This document shows positions 1 through 8,323 of a DNA stretch of 64,000 bases, one piece after another. The notes under the pieces are model-generated. The model was not told the origin of the DNA, did no database searches, and saw only the letters and a list, made by a program, of their open reading frames with translations. The translations under genes were made by a program, and so were the position numbers. This stretch comes from Methylobacterium nodulans ORS 2060 (lineage in GTDB: Bacteria > Pseudomonadota > Alphaproteobacteria > Rhizobiales > Beijerinckiaceae). Position 1 is the stretch's first letter. The number at the start of each line of letters is the position of its first letter. Where the stretch lies: NCBI RefSeq assembly GCF_000022085.1, contig NC_011894.1, positions 7,549,001 to 7,613,000 on the forward strand, given 5' to 3'.

Positions 1-883
1 AGCCCGGCGCCAGCACGACGTCGAGCACCGCGTTGCCGACCGCCATGGCGAGCGGGTTGCCGCCGAAGGTGGTGCCGTGGCTGCCCACCGTCATGCCGCA
101 CGCCGCCTCGCGCGTGGCGAGGCAGACGCCGAGCGGGAAGCCGCCGCCGATGCCCTTGGCCGCCGACATGATGTCGGGCGTCACGCCCGACCATTCATGC
201 GCGAACAGCTTGCCGGTGCGCCCGACGCCGGTCTGCACCTCGTCCATGATCAGGAGCAGGCCGTGCTCGTCGCACAGGGCGCGCAGGGTGCGCAGCCACT
301 CGGGCGCCACCACCCGCAGGCCGCCCTCGCCCTGGATCGGCTCGATCATCAGGGCCGCGGTCTCGGGCGTGATGGCGGCCTTGAGGGCCGTGAGGTCGCC
401 GTAGGGCACCTGGTCGAAGCCTTCGACCTTGGGGCCGAAGCCCTCGATGTATTTCTGCTGCCCGCCCGCCGCGATGGTGGCGAGCGTCCGCCCATGGAAG
501 GCGCCCTCGAAGGTCACGATCCGGAACCGCTCCGGGTGGCCGCCCGCGGCGTGGTACTTGCGCGCCATCTTGATGGCGGCCTCGTTCGCCTCCGCGCCGG
601 AATTCGAGAAGAAGGCGACGTCCGCGAAGGTCGCCTCCACGAGGCGCTGCGCGAAGCGCTCGCCCTCCGGGATCTCGAACAGGTTCGAGACGTGCCAGAC
701 CTTCCGGGCCTGCTCGGTGAGTGCCGCGACGAGATGCGGATGGGCGTGGCCGAGGGCGTTGACGGCGATGCCGGCGCCGAAGTCGAGATATCGCGACCCG
801 TCTCGGGCCACGAGCCACGCGCCCTCCCCGCGTTCGAACGACACCTTGGCCCTGGCATAGGTCGGCAAGAGGGCGGACGTCAC
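1..883 (-). CDS. argD: acetylornithine aminotransferase, 3' end outside window
   Basis: PLP-dependent class III aminotransferase, most like ArgD, which transaminates N-acetylglutamate semialdehyde to N-acetylornithine in arginine synthesis. Visible are the N-terminal [15 protein letters not shown] block, [23 protein letters not shown], the PLP-binding aspartate in [13 protein letters not shown] and the Schiff-base lysine in [14 protein letters not shown] chose the GTG start at 883 because GGAG lies about 8 nt upstream and the family N-terminus (LLPTYAR) follows at once. The C-terminal quarter lies beyond position 1. Other omega-transaminases share these motifs, but the short N-terminus favours ArgD. 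Confidence 0.9.
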   Translation of the reverse strand, partial: MTSALLPTYARAKVSFERGEGAWLVARDGSRYLDFGAGIAVNALGHAHPHLVAALTEQARKVWHVSNLFEIPEGERFAQRLVEATFADVAFFSNSGAEANEAAIKMARKYHAAGGHPERFRIVTFEGAFHGRTLATIAAGGQQKYIEGFGPKVEGFDQVPYGDLTALKAAITPETAALMIEPIQGEGGLRVVAPEWLRTLRALCDEHGLLLIMDEVQTGVGRTGKLFAHEWSGVTPDIMSAAKGIGGGFPLGVCLATREAACGMTVGSHGTTFGGNPLAMAVGNAVLDVVLAPG

Positions 884-922
884 GTTCCCGTCTCCGTCGC
901 GGCCGCCTTAGCGAAGGACGGC

Positions 923-991
923 CAAAAAGAAAGCGCCGCCTCAAGGGGCGGCACGCGCGCGAATACTTAGGGATCGATGCCGCTCTGTCAA
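923..991 (-). promoter_or_regulatory. argD promoter and terminator-like leader hairpin
   Basis: Reading the minus strand, a perfect -35 TTGACA (991..986) is followed after 17 nt by AAGTAT (968..963) as a possible -10. The early leader then holds a GCCGCC/GGCGGC stem (952..935) followed by a T-rich run (933..923) and about 40 nt more before the argD GTG. A hairpin plus T-run between promoter and gene looks like an attenuator. It could also be a terminator for something further upstream, but no minus-strand gene lies there. Confidence 0.5.
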
Positions 992-1114
992 CGCCGGAGC
1001 CTGCCGCGGAGGCTCGCGCCGTGATGGCGCTTGCCTGTGGCGGGCTTGCCATGGCGGCCCCGGTTGGGCCAGACAGCCACGATCGACTAAAGCGAACCTT
1101 CAAGGAGAGAGTGC

Positions 1115-1588
1115 ATGAGCGCGACGCTCGAGCGGCTGAAGGAACTCGGCTACGTGCTGCCCCCGGCCGCCGCACCGGTGGCGAACTACGTCCCCTTCAA
1201 GCGGGCGGGCAACCTCGTGGTGGTCTCCGGCCAGCTCTGCTTCGGGGCCGACGGCCAGCTCGATGCGCGCCATAAGGGCAAGGTCGGGGCCGAGGTGACG
1301 CCCGAGGTGGCGACCGAGGCCGCGCGCTTCTGCGCCCTCAACGTGCTGGCCCAGCTCCAGGCCGCGGTGGGCAATCTCGACGAGGCCGTGGTCAGCTGCA
1401 TCCGCCTCGGCGGCTTCATCAACACGGCGCCCGGCTTCTCGGCGGTGGCGGGCGTGATGAACGGCGCCTCGGACCTGATGGTGCAGGTGCTGGGCGACCG
1501 CGGGCGGCACGCCCGGTCCACGGTCGGCGTCGCCGAACTGCCCCTCGACGCGGTCGTCGAGGTCGAGGGCATGTTCGAGGTGCGATGA
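1115..1588 (+). CDS. RidA family protein (YjgF/UK114 type)
   Basis: 157-residue protein of the RidA superfamily, members of which deaminate reactive enamine/imine intermediates released by PLP enzymes. The sequence shows the long-form layout: N-terminal helix (MSATLERLKELG), NLVVVSGQLC, a central LNVLAQLQAAVGNLDEAV helix, and the C-terminal strand RSTVGVAELPLDAVVEVEGMFEV. AAGGAGAG sits 7 nt before the ATG. The stop overlaps the next gene by ATGA, so the two are probably co-translated. The divergent argD is a PLP enzyme, which suits a RidA role, but that link is inference. Confidence 0.88.
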   Translation: MSATLERLKELGYVLPPAAAPVANYVPFKRAGNLVVVSGQLCFGADGQLDARHKGKVGAEVTPEVATEAARFCALNVLAQLQAAVGNLDEAVVSCIRLGGFINTAPGFSAVAGVMNGASDLMVQVLGDRGRHARSTVGVAELPLDAVVEVEGMFEVR

Positions 1589-2340
1589 CCCCGCCCCTCG
1601 CGCCGGACTGGCTCACCGCCCGCCCGATCGCCCATCGCGGCCTGCACGACCGGGCGGCGGGTATCCCTGAGAACACGCTCGCGGCCGCCGAGGCCGCGAT
1701 CGCCGGCGGCTACGCGATCGAGTGCGATGTGCGCTTAAGCGGCGACGGCGAGGCGATGGTCTTCCACGACGAGGCGCTCGGGCGCCTCACCGGGGAGACC
1801 GGCCTCGTGCGCGAGCGCCGGGCGGAGGATCTGGCGCGGCTCGCCCTGATGGGCAGCGCCGAGCGCATCCCCTCTCTGCCGGACTTCCTCGGCCGGATCG
1901 CAGGACGCACGCCCCTCGTGATCGAGGTGAAGTCGCGCCACGACGGCGATCTCGCGCTCACCCGCCGGGTCGCCGCGATCGTGGCGGGCTACGAGGGTCC
2001 GGTCGCGCTCAAGTCCTTCGATCCGCTCGTCGTCGGGGTGCTGGCCGATCTCGCGCCGGGCGTGCCCCGCGGCATCGTCGCGGAGAGCCGGCAGGACGAC
2101 CCGGCCTACGCTCTCATGACGGCCGAGGCGCGGCTGAGCCTCGCCCATCTGCTGCACTTCGCCGAGAGCCGGCCGGACTTCCTGTCCTGGCGGGTCGACG
2201 ACCTGCCGAATGCCGCCACCCATCTGTCGCGGCTGCTGGGTGCCCGCCCGGTGATGACCTGGACCGTTCGCACGCCCGAGCAGCAGGAGCGGGCGCGCCG
2301 CCATGCGGACCAGATGGTGTTCGAGGGTTTCCGGGCTTAA
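1585..2340 (+). CDS. glycerophosphodiester phosphodiesterase
   Basis: 251-residue GDPD-family enzyme that hydrolyses glycerophosphodiesters to glycerol-3-phosphate and an alcohol. Diagnostic motifs are AHRGLHDRAAGIPENT near residue 17, the metal ligands in IECDVRLSGDGEAMVFHDE (about residues 46-65), and VIEVKS. There is no signal peptide, so it is probably cytoplasmic. It overlaps the RidA gene by 4 nt. The substrate cannot be read from sequence. Confidence 0.9.
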   Translation: MTPPLAPDWLTARPIAHRGLHDRAAGIPENTLAAAEAAIAGGYAIECDVRLSGDGEAMVFHDEALGRLTGETGLVRERRAEDLARLALMGSAERIPSLPDFLGRIAGRTPLVIEVKSRHDGDLALTRRVAAIVAGYEGPVALKSFDPLVVGVLADLAPGVPRGIVAESRQDDPAYALMTAEARLSLAHLLHFAESRPDFLSWRVDDLPNAATHLSRLLGARPVMTWTVRTPEQQERARRHADQMVFEGFRA

Positions 2341-2533
2341 GCGCGGGAGATCCCGCTCCCTCCCCTGTCCCGGGCGCATGCAGCGCCAGCGGAATGCGAC
2401 CCGGGACTTAAGCCGAGAAGTCGCGTAGCGACCGTTTTTTAGCACAGGTGCTGGAATATTGAGCCGCTTCGCGGCGAGTTCTCGTGCTGGATTCCGGATC
2501 TCCTTCCGCTGACGCTGCAGTCGTCCGGAAAAG

Positions 2534-2632
2534 GGCCGGGCCACTTGCGGCAGATCAATGCGCTCCGGCCGCGCATGCATGACGGATCAGCATCGCCCTC
2601 AGCAGCGCGGGCCGGAATCCGGACGGATGGAC
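2534..2632 (+). repeat. promoter-region direct repeat, copy 1
   Basis: About 99 bp repeated at 3780..3879 with only a handful of differences. The repeat covers a FixK/FNR-type box, the spacer and the first two codons of ccoG (ATGGAC). After ATGGAC this copy diverges from ccoG, so it is a promoter without its original gene. Confidence 0.9.
2545..2558 (+). promoter_or_regulatory. FixK/FNR-type box, upstream copy
   Basis: TTGCGGCAGATCAA matches the rhizobial FixK consensus TTG(A/C)-N6-(T/G)CAA exactly. It lies 168 bp before the alpha/beta hydrolase start. It is identical to the box ahead of ccoG. Activity on the hydrolase gene is inference. Confidence 0.65.
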
Positions 2633-2649
2633 CCGGCCCAAGGCGCCCT

Positions 2650-2710
2650 CCGATGGCAGCCCCATCGGCCCTCATGCTGAGGTGCAGGGCGGCTGCCACG
2701 CAGGCCAGGT
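2650..2710. repeat. fragment of dispersed CTCATGCTGAGG repeat
   Basis: Contains CTCATGCTGAGGTG plus a reversed piece of the GACCTGCGTGGCAGCCGC flank seen near 13,025, 13,285 and, more weakly, 61,290. It is a shortened member of a palindromic intergenic family also found at 13050, 13278, 19507 and 61310. Confidence 0.7.
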
Positions 2711-2726
2711 TCCATTGAGGTGTGCC

Positions 2727-3644
2727 ATGAGCAAGACGATCGATTTCGTCGGCTTCCTTTCCCGCCTGTCCGGTGAAAAGGTGATGTCCGGTCTGAAGCG
2801 GAAGATTTCAAGCAGCGGAACGCCAAGTGTGGAGCTGGCATTCGAACTGCATCTGCCGAACAACTCGTTCTCCGACCTCCTGATCTTCTATCACGGCGGC
2901 GGCGCTCATCGTCGCGCCGGCTACGACCGGCTGGGGGACGCGCTCGTCCGCGATGGGGGCATCGCGGTATGTCTGCCGGACCTGCGTGGTCACGGAGCTT
3001 CGGGGGGACGACGCGGCCATGCGCCGACCCCGGATGCGATCTGGGACGATGTCGACCGACTCGTCGGCGCCATGCGGCGGGAATTTCCCGGCACGCGGGT
3101 GCATCTCGGAGGCCACTCCAGCGGCGCCGGAATGCTCCTCAACCATCTGACGCGGCGACGCCCGGCCGAACCGGTCGATGGTCTGGTTCTCCTGGCGCCG
3201 GAACTGGGCTTTCGCTCCGGGCTCTATCGCGACCACAGCACCTTCGGCTCCTTCGCGCGGGTCTCGACTTGGCCATTTCTTCTCTCTGCCTTCAGCGGCG
3301 GCCATCTGGGTGCCGGAATCGAGGCCGTGCGCTTCGATTACGGCAACGCAGAGAACGTCGAGGGCTGTCTGGCCTCCTACACGGTTGGCATGGCCAATGC
3401 CGTGACGCCCACCGACCCTGCGCGCCAGCTCGGTCGTCTGAGCGTTCCGACGACCATCGGCCTGCCGGAGAATGATGAACTCATCGACGTCGAACGACTG
3501 GAAGCCTTTCTCGCCCGCCATGCCGCGAAAGAGGTCCGATGGGAACGCCTGCCGGGACTCGGTCATCTCGACGTACTCCTCGGCGCGGCTCCCTTCATCC
3601 GCTCGGCGCTCTTGCTCGACTCTCCCCCTGGAGGCGGCCAATGA
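2727..3644 (+). CDS. alpha/beta hydrolase
   Basis: 305-residue serine hydrolase of the lysophospholipase-like alpha/beta fold. Visible are YHGGGAHRRAGYDRLGDAL (oxyanion region), LRGHGASGGRRGHAP, the nucleophile elbow GGHSSGAG, a candidate acid in LPENDELID and a catalytic histidine in PGLGHLDVLL. I chose the ATG at 2727 for its GAGG ribosome site; a start at 2682 would lie in repeat DNA. No signal peptide. It sits between two copies of the ccoG promoter region, so it may be expressed under low oxygen. Substrate unknown. Confidence 0.82.
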   Translation: MSKTIDFVGFLSRLSGEKVMSGLKRKISSSGTPSVELAFELHLPNNSFSDLLIFYHGGGAHRRAGYDRLGDALVRDGGIAVCLPDLRGHGASGGRRGHAPTPDAIWDDVDRLVGAMRREFPGTRVHLGGHSSGAGMLLNHLTRRRPAEPVDGLVLLAPELGFRSGLYRDHSTFGSFARVSTWPFLLSAFSGGHLGAGIEAVRFDYGNAENVEGCLASYTVGMANAVTPTDPARQLGRLSVPTTIGLPENDELIDVERLEAFLARHAAKEVRWERLPGLGHLDVLLGAAPFIRSALLLDSPPGGGQ

Positions 3645-3779
3645 CCGGTGTGCTCGACGTCGCCTTCCCTGCGCTGCGGCTCTGCTTGGAGCCGTTCCCG
3701 TGAGCGCCGACGACATCCGCATGGCGCAGCCATCCCGTATGGCGAAGCCATCGACCGGAGGTCGGATGAGCTCACCACC

Positions 3780-3879
3780 GGCCGGGCCACTTGCGGCAGA
3801 TCAATGCGCCCCGGCCGCGCATGCATGACGGATCCGGCATCGCCCGCAGCAGCGCGGGCCGGAATCCGGACGGATGGAC
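3780..3879 (+). repeat. promoter-region direct repeat, copy 2
   Basis: Partner of 2534..2632. It ends inside the second codon of ccoG, so this is the copy attached to the functional operon. The hydrolase gene and a fragment of a dispersed repeat lie between the two copies. Confidence 0.9.
3791..3804 (+). promoter_or_regulatory. FixK/FNR-type box of ccoGHIS
   Basis: TTGCGGCAGATCAA, 69 bp before the ccoG ATG, a typical distance for an activator site near -40. ccoGHIS/fixGHIS operons are known FixK/FNR targets, so the site fits both in sequence and context. Confidence 0.8.
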
Positions 3880-5364
3880 ACGGTCGACACCGCCCCGCAG
3901 AGGGGCACCACCACGCTTCTCGTCGGACGCGAGCGCGCCGTCGCGGGCGTCGTCCCGCCCGAGACGGGCGCCCTCTACGCGGCGCGACGGAAGATCCACC
4001 CGCAGGGCGTGCGCGGGCGCTTCCGCACGCTGAAATGGGTCATCCTGGCGGTCACCCTGGGCATCTACTACCTCGTGCCGTTCCTGCGCTGGGATCGCGG
4101 CCCGGGGGCGCCGTCGCAGGCGGTGCTGATCGACCTCGACAAGGGGCGGTTCTACTTCTTCTTCATCGAACTGTGGCCGCAGGAGGTCACCTATGTGATG
4201 GGCCTGCTGATCCTGGCGGCCTTCACGCTCTTCTTCATGAATGCGGTCGCGGGCCGGGTCTGGTGCGGCTATCTCTGCCCGCAGACGGTCTGGACCGACC
4301 TCTTCCTGGCCGTCGAGCGCCTGATCGAGGGCGACCGGCGCGCGCGGATCCGCCTCGACGCCGCGCCCTGGTCCCTGGAGAAGCTCACGGCGCGGATCCT
4401 CAAACACGCGATCTGGATCGGGATCGCGTGGTGGACCGGCGGCGCCTGGGTCCTCTACTTCGCGGACGCGCCGACCCTCGTGCGCGATCTCGCCACCTTC
4501 CAGGCCCCGCCCGTCGCCTATGCGGCGATCCTGATCCTCACCGTCACGACCTACACGCTCGCCGGCCACATGCGCGAGCAGGTCTGCACCTACATGTGCC
4601 CCTGGCCGCGCATCCAGGGCGCGCTCACCGACGAGGATTCCGTCGCCGTCACCTACCGGTACGACCGCGGCGAGCCCCGCATCGCGGCCAAGAAGGCGCA
4701 AGGCCTGCGGGAGGCGGGCCGGCCGGCCGGCGATTGTGTCGATTGCCGGCAATGCGTCGTCGTCTGCCCGACCGGGGTCGACATCCGCGAGGGTCTGCAG
4801 ATGCCCTGCATCCAGTGCGGGCTCTGCGTCGATGCCTGCAATGCGGTGATGACGAAGCTCGGCCGTCCGACCGGCCTCATCGCCTACGACACAGAGGCGA
4901 ATTGCGAGCGCCGGCGGCGGGGCGAGGCGCCGGTCATCCGCCTCGTCCGGCCGCGCACCCTGCTCTACGCGCTCCTCGTCGCCGGGGTGGGAGGCACGAT
5001 GCTCTACGGCCTCGCCACCCGCAGCTTCACGACCTTGAGCGTCCTGCACGACCGCAACCCGCTCTTCGTCACCCTGGCGGACGGCTCCATCCGCAACGGG
5101 CTGACGCTGCGGATCGTCAACAAGCGCCCGGTCGCGCGCAGTTTCGCCCTGGCCGTCGAGGGCGTGTCGGGCCTGCGGGTCGACGTCGTCGGCGCGCCCG
5201 ACGGGCGGCTCGCGGTCGGCCCGGACGCCACGCAGGAATTCCGCGCGCTGGCCTTCGCGCCCGCCGGGGCGCCCCTCGACAAGTCCACCCCGCTCGTCCT
5301 GCGCATCACCGATCTCGAATCCGGCGAGACGGCGCGCGCGCAGGACCATTTCAAAGCCCCCTGA
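3874..5364 (+). CDS. ccoG: cytochrome cbb3 oxidase accessory protein CcoG (FixG)
   Basis: 496-residue membrane ferredoxin-like protein linked to copper handling during cbb3 oxidase assembly. Membrane helices occur near residues 48-66, 100-125 and 180-235, with CGYLCPQTVW after the second. Two 4Fe-4S clusters are predicted from CVDCRQCVVVCPTG and CIQCGLCVDACN near residues 289-320, and the C-terminal 130 residues form the FixG Ig-like domain. It leads ccoGHIS, 29 nt ahead of ccoH. The oxidase genes ccoNOPQ are not next to it, and the GDPD/hydrolase region lies upstream instead. Confidence 0.95.
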   Translation: MDTVDTAPQRGTTTLLVGRERAVAGVVPPETGALYAARRKIHPQGVRGRFRTLKWVILAVTLGIYYLVPFLRWDRGPGAPSQAVLIDLDKGRFYFFFIELWPQEVTYVMGLLILAAFTLFFMNAVAGRVWCGYLCPQTVWTDLFLAVERLIEGDRRARIRLDAAPWSLEKLTARILKHAIWIGIAWWTGGAWVLYFADAPTLVRDLATFQAPPVAYAAILILTVTTYTLAGHMREQVCTYMCPWPRIQGALTDEDSVAVTYRYDRGEPRIAAKKAQGLREAGRPAGDCVDCRQCVVVCPTGVDIREGLQMPCIQCGLCVDACNAVMTKLGRPTGLIAYDTEANCERRRRGEAPVIRLVRPRTLLYALLVAGVGGTMLYGLATRSFTTLSVLHDRNPLFVTLADGSIRNGLTLRIVNKRPVARSFALAVEGVSGLRVDVVGAPDGRLAVGPDATQEFRALAFAPAGAPLDKSTPLVLRITDLESGETARAQDHFKAP

Positions 5365-5393
5365 TCCAAGGTCCCCGACCCAAGGCCCTGCCC

Positions 5394-5894
5394 ATGTCCA
5401 GCCCCGCTCTCCCCGCCGCGCGCCCGCTCACCGGCCGTCAGGTGCTGCTGATCTTCGTCGCCTTCTTCGGGATCATCGCGGCGGTCAACGTCGTGCTCGT
5501 CACGGTGGCCCTGCGGACGTGGTCGGGCCTCGACGAGGCCTCGCCCTACCATGCGGGCCAGGTCTACAACGCCGAGATCCGGCTCGCCCGGGCCCAGGCG
5601 GCCCGCGGCTGGCAGCTCGCCGAGGAGGTGACCCGGGAGGGCGCGGGTGTCGCCGTCACGGTCCGTCTGAGCGACCGGGACGCCGCCCCGCTCTCCGGCC
5701 TCACCCTGCAGGCCCGCTTCGAACGGCCGACCGACAAGCGTCAGGACGTCGCCCTCGCCCTCACGGAGACCGGGTCCGGCACCTATTCGGGCCGAACCGA
5801 GGCCCTGAGCCCCGGCCAGTGGAACCTCGTCGTGGATGTCGCCGACGCAACCGGACGCGTCTTCCGCCGCCACAGCCGTGTCGTGCTGAACTGA
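5394..5894 (+). CDS. ccoH: FixH family protein (CcoH)
   Basis: 166-residue single-pass protein needed for cbb3 oxidase assembly or stability. It has one N-terminal membrane helix (VLLIFVAFFGIIAAVNVVLVTVAL, about residues 15-40), then the typical GLDEASPYHAGQVYNAEI stretch and a periplasmic beta domain ending in WNLVVDVADATGRVFRRHSR. The ATG at 5394 starts just before the family N-terminus. It lies between ccoG and ccoI on the same strand. Confidence 0.92.
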   Translation: MSSPALPAARPLTGRQVLLIFVAFFGIIAAVNVVLVTVALRTWSGLDEASPYHAGQVYNAEIRLARAQAARGWQLAEEVTREGAGVAVTVRLSDRDAAPLSGLTLQARFERPTDKRQDVALALTETGSGTYSGRTEALSPGQWNLVVDVADATGRVFRRHSRVVLN

Positions 5895-5907
5895 AGGATC
5901 CGGCGCG

Positions 5908-8184
5908 ATGTGCTGCACGGACACGGCGCTCGCCTATGTGGAGGCCCATGCCTCCTGGAGCGAGGCGAACACGCGGCCCTCCCTGCCCCGGGACTACGCC
6001 GCCTTCGTGGCTCGCGAGACCGACGGGACGAGCCGCGCCGCCTTCGCGGTCGAGGGCGTGCGCTGCGCCGCCTGCATGAGCGCGATCGAGCGCGGCGTCG
6101 GCGCCCTGCCGGGCGTTGCCGCGGCACGGCTCAACGTCACCGACCGGCGGCTCTCGGTGACCTGGGCGCCCGGCGCGGCGCCGGAGGTCGGCGCGGTGCT
6201 CGCCGCCCTCGACGGGCTGGGCTACCGGGGCCACCCGTTCGACCCGCGCCAGCGCCGCGACCCGGCGGCCGCCCGCGAGACGGAGCGCCTGATCCGAGCG
6301 CTCGCGGTCGCGGGCTTCGCCTCCATGAACGTGATGCTGCTCGCGATCTCGGTCTGGGCCGGCAACGTCTCCGACATGACGCCCGAGAACCGTGACCTCT
6401 TCCACTGGCTGCAGGCGGTGATCGCCCTGCCGGCGGCGGCCTATGCAGGGCGGCCCTTCTACGAGGGCGCCTTCCGGGGCCTGCGCGCCGGCCGCGTGAC
6501 AATGGATTTCCCGATCACGCTCGGCGTGGTGCTGACCCTGGTGATGTCGGTGGTCGAGACGGCGATGGGCGCGGCCCATGCCTATTTCGACGGCGCCATC
6601 ATGCTGCTGTTCTTCCTGCTGATCGGCCGCGTCCTCGACCAGACGATGCGCCGCCGCACCCAGACCCTCGCCGAGAACCTCGCGGCCCTGCGCAGCGAGA
6701 ATGCGGCGTGGATCGGGGCCGACGGGTCGGTGCGGGAGGTGCTGCTCGCCGACCTCTCGCCCGGGGATGCGGTGCTGGTGCGCCCGGGCGAGCGGGTTCC
6801 GGTGGACGGCATCATCGCGCAGGGCCGCTCGGAGCTCGACCGCAGCCTCGTCACCGGCGAGACGGCGCCGGTGGCCGCGGGGCCCGGCGACACCGTCCAT
6901 GCCGGCTCGCTCAATGCGAGCGGGGCGCTCACGGTGCGGGTGACCGCGGCGACCCGGGGCACGCTCCTCGACGAGGTCGAGGGGCTGATGCGGCGGGCGC
7001 TGGAGGCGAAGTCGCGGGCGCTCGTCCTCGCCGACCGGGCGACGCGCCTCTACGTGCCGGTCGTGCACGCGGCGGCGGTGCTGACCTTCGCGGGCTGGCT
7101 CGGGCTGGGGGCCGGGTTCCACGCGGCGCTGATGACGGCGGTGGCGGTGCTGATCATCACCTGCCCCTGCGCGCTCGGGCTCGCGATTCCGGCCGTGCAG
7201 GTGGTGGCCGCGGGCGCCCTGTTCCGCGACGGCGTGCTCCTCAACAGCGGCGACGCGCTCGAGCGTTTCGCGGCCATCGACACGGTCGCCTTCGACAAGA
7301 CCGGAACGCTGACCCTGCCGGAGCCGGTCCTGGCGGGCCACTACGATCCGGCGGCGCTCGCGCTCGGGGCCCGGCTCGCCCGGTCGAGTCGGCACCCGAT
7401 GGCGGCAGCGCTCAGCGCCGCGGTGCCGGACGCCCTGCCCTGTCCGGGGGCGGAGGAGGCGGCGGGGCTCGGCGTGCGGGCCATGGTCGACGGCGTGCCG
7501 GTCCGGCTCGGCTCGCCCCGCTTCTGCGCGGCCGAGGACGAGGCGGCGCAGGCGCTCGCCCGCGATCCGGAAGCCTCGGCGATCTGCCTGCGGGCCGGCG
7601 AGGCGGCGCCGGTCGTGTTCCGCGTGCGGCAGGCGCCGCGGCCGGACGCGCGCGAGGTGCTGCAGGCGCTGCGCCGGAGCGGCTATCGCGTGCTGATCCT
7701 GTCGGGCGACCGTCCGGAGGCGGTCGCCGCCGTGGCCGACGCCCTCGCGGTCGCCGAGTGGCAGGGCGGCCTCACTCCCCAGGAGAAGATCCGCCGGATC
7801 GAGGCGCTCGGGCGCGAGGGAAGCCGGGTGCTGATGGTGGGGGACGGGCTCAACGACGCCCCGGCGCTGGCTGCCGCCCATGCCTCCCTGTCGCCCGTCA
7901 CCGCCGCTCACGTGAGCCAGGCGGCGGCCGACGCGCTCTTCCTCGGCCGCAGCCTCGCCCCGGTGCTTGCAGTGCTGCGCAGCGGCCGGACCGCCAGGCG
8001 CCTCATGCTGCAGAACCTGTGGTTCTCGGCCGCCTACAACCTCGTGGCGATCCCGCTCGCGGCGGCGGGCCTGCTGACGCCCCTGATCGCTGCGCTTGCC
8101 ATGTCGGGCTCGTCCGTCGTGGTCACGCTCAACGCCCTGCGGGCGCGCCGGGCGCCCGCCCTGCCGGAGGCAGCACGCCGATGA
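5908..8184 (+). CDS. ccoI: copper-translocating P-type ATPase CcoI (FixI)
   Basis: 758-residue P1B-type ATPase thought to export copper for cbb3 oxidase. In order: a Cys-rich N-terminus (MCCTD), an HMA domain with VRCAACM (about residue 50), six to eight membrane helices, the actuator TGE (SLVTGETAPV), the metal-site CPC in ITCPCALGLA, the phosphorylated aspartate in DKTGTLTLP, an HP motif (SSRHPMA) and the hinge GDGLNDAPAL. The FixI branch is chosen over general CopA because of operon position. It overlaps ccoS by ATGA. Confidence 0.95.
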   Translation: MCCTDTALAYVEAHASWSEANTRPSLPRDYAAFVARETDGTSRAAFAVEGVRCAACMSAIERGVGALPGVAAARLNVTDRRLSVTWAPGAAPEVGAVLAALDGLGYRGHPFDPRQRRDPAAARETERLIRALAVAGFASMNVMLLAISVWAGNVSDMTPENRDLFHWLQAVIALPAAAYAGRPFYEGAFRGLRAGRVTMDFPITLGVVLTLVMSVVETAMGAAHAYFDGAIMLLFFLLIGRVLDQTMRRRTQTLAENLAALRSENAAWIGADGSVREVLLADLSPGDAVLVRPGERVPVDGIIAQGRSELDRSLVTGETAPVAAGPGDTVHAGSLNASGALTVRVTAATRGTLLDEVEGLMRRALEAKSRALVLADRATRLYVPVVHAAAVLTFAGWLGLGAGFHAALMTAVAVLIITCPCALGLAIPAVQVVAAGALFRDGVLLNSGDALERFAAIDTVAFDKTGTLTLPEPVLAGHYDPAALALGARLARSSRHPMAAALSAAVPDALPCPGAEEAAGLGVRAMVDGVPVRLGSPRFCAAEDEAAQALARDPEASAICLRAGEAAPVVFRVRQAPRPDAREVLQALRRSGYRVLILSGDRPEAVAAVADALAVAEWQGGLTPQEKIRRIEALGREGSRVLMVGDGLNDAPALAAAHASLSPVTAAHVSQAAADALFLGRSLAPVLAVLRSGRTARRLMLQNLWFSAAYNLVAIPLAAAGLLTPLIAALAMSGSSVVVTLNALRARRAPALPEAARR

Positions 8185-8318
8185 ACGTCCTCATCCTGAT
8201 GATCCCGATCGCCCTCTTCCTCGGCGGGATGGGGCTCTGCGCCTTCCTGTGGGCGCTGCGCAGCGGCCAGTACGACGACATCAATGGTGCCGAGCACCGG
8301 ATGCTCGCGGACGATTGA
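8181..8318 (+). CDS. ccoS: cbb3-type cytochrome oxidase assembly protein CcoS
   Basis: 45-residue protein with one membrane helix (LILMIPIALFLGGMGLCAFLWAL) followed by the family signature SGQYDD near residue 28. It is required for cofactor insertion into cbb3 oxidase. It starts in an ATGA overlap with ccoI, ends the operon, and its stop is 5 nt from the convergent HD-GYP gene. Confidence 0.92.
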   Translation: MNVLILMIPIALFLGGMGLCAFLWALRSGQYDDINGAEHRMLADD

Positions 8319-8323
8319 TCCAA

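Noticed and set aside
77..970. Long plus-strand frames opposite argD
   Set aside because: Antisense shadow; the argD reading has all family motifs.
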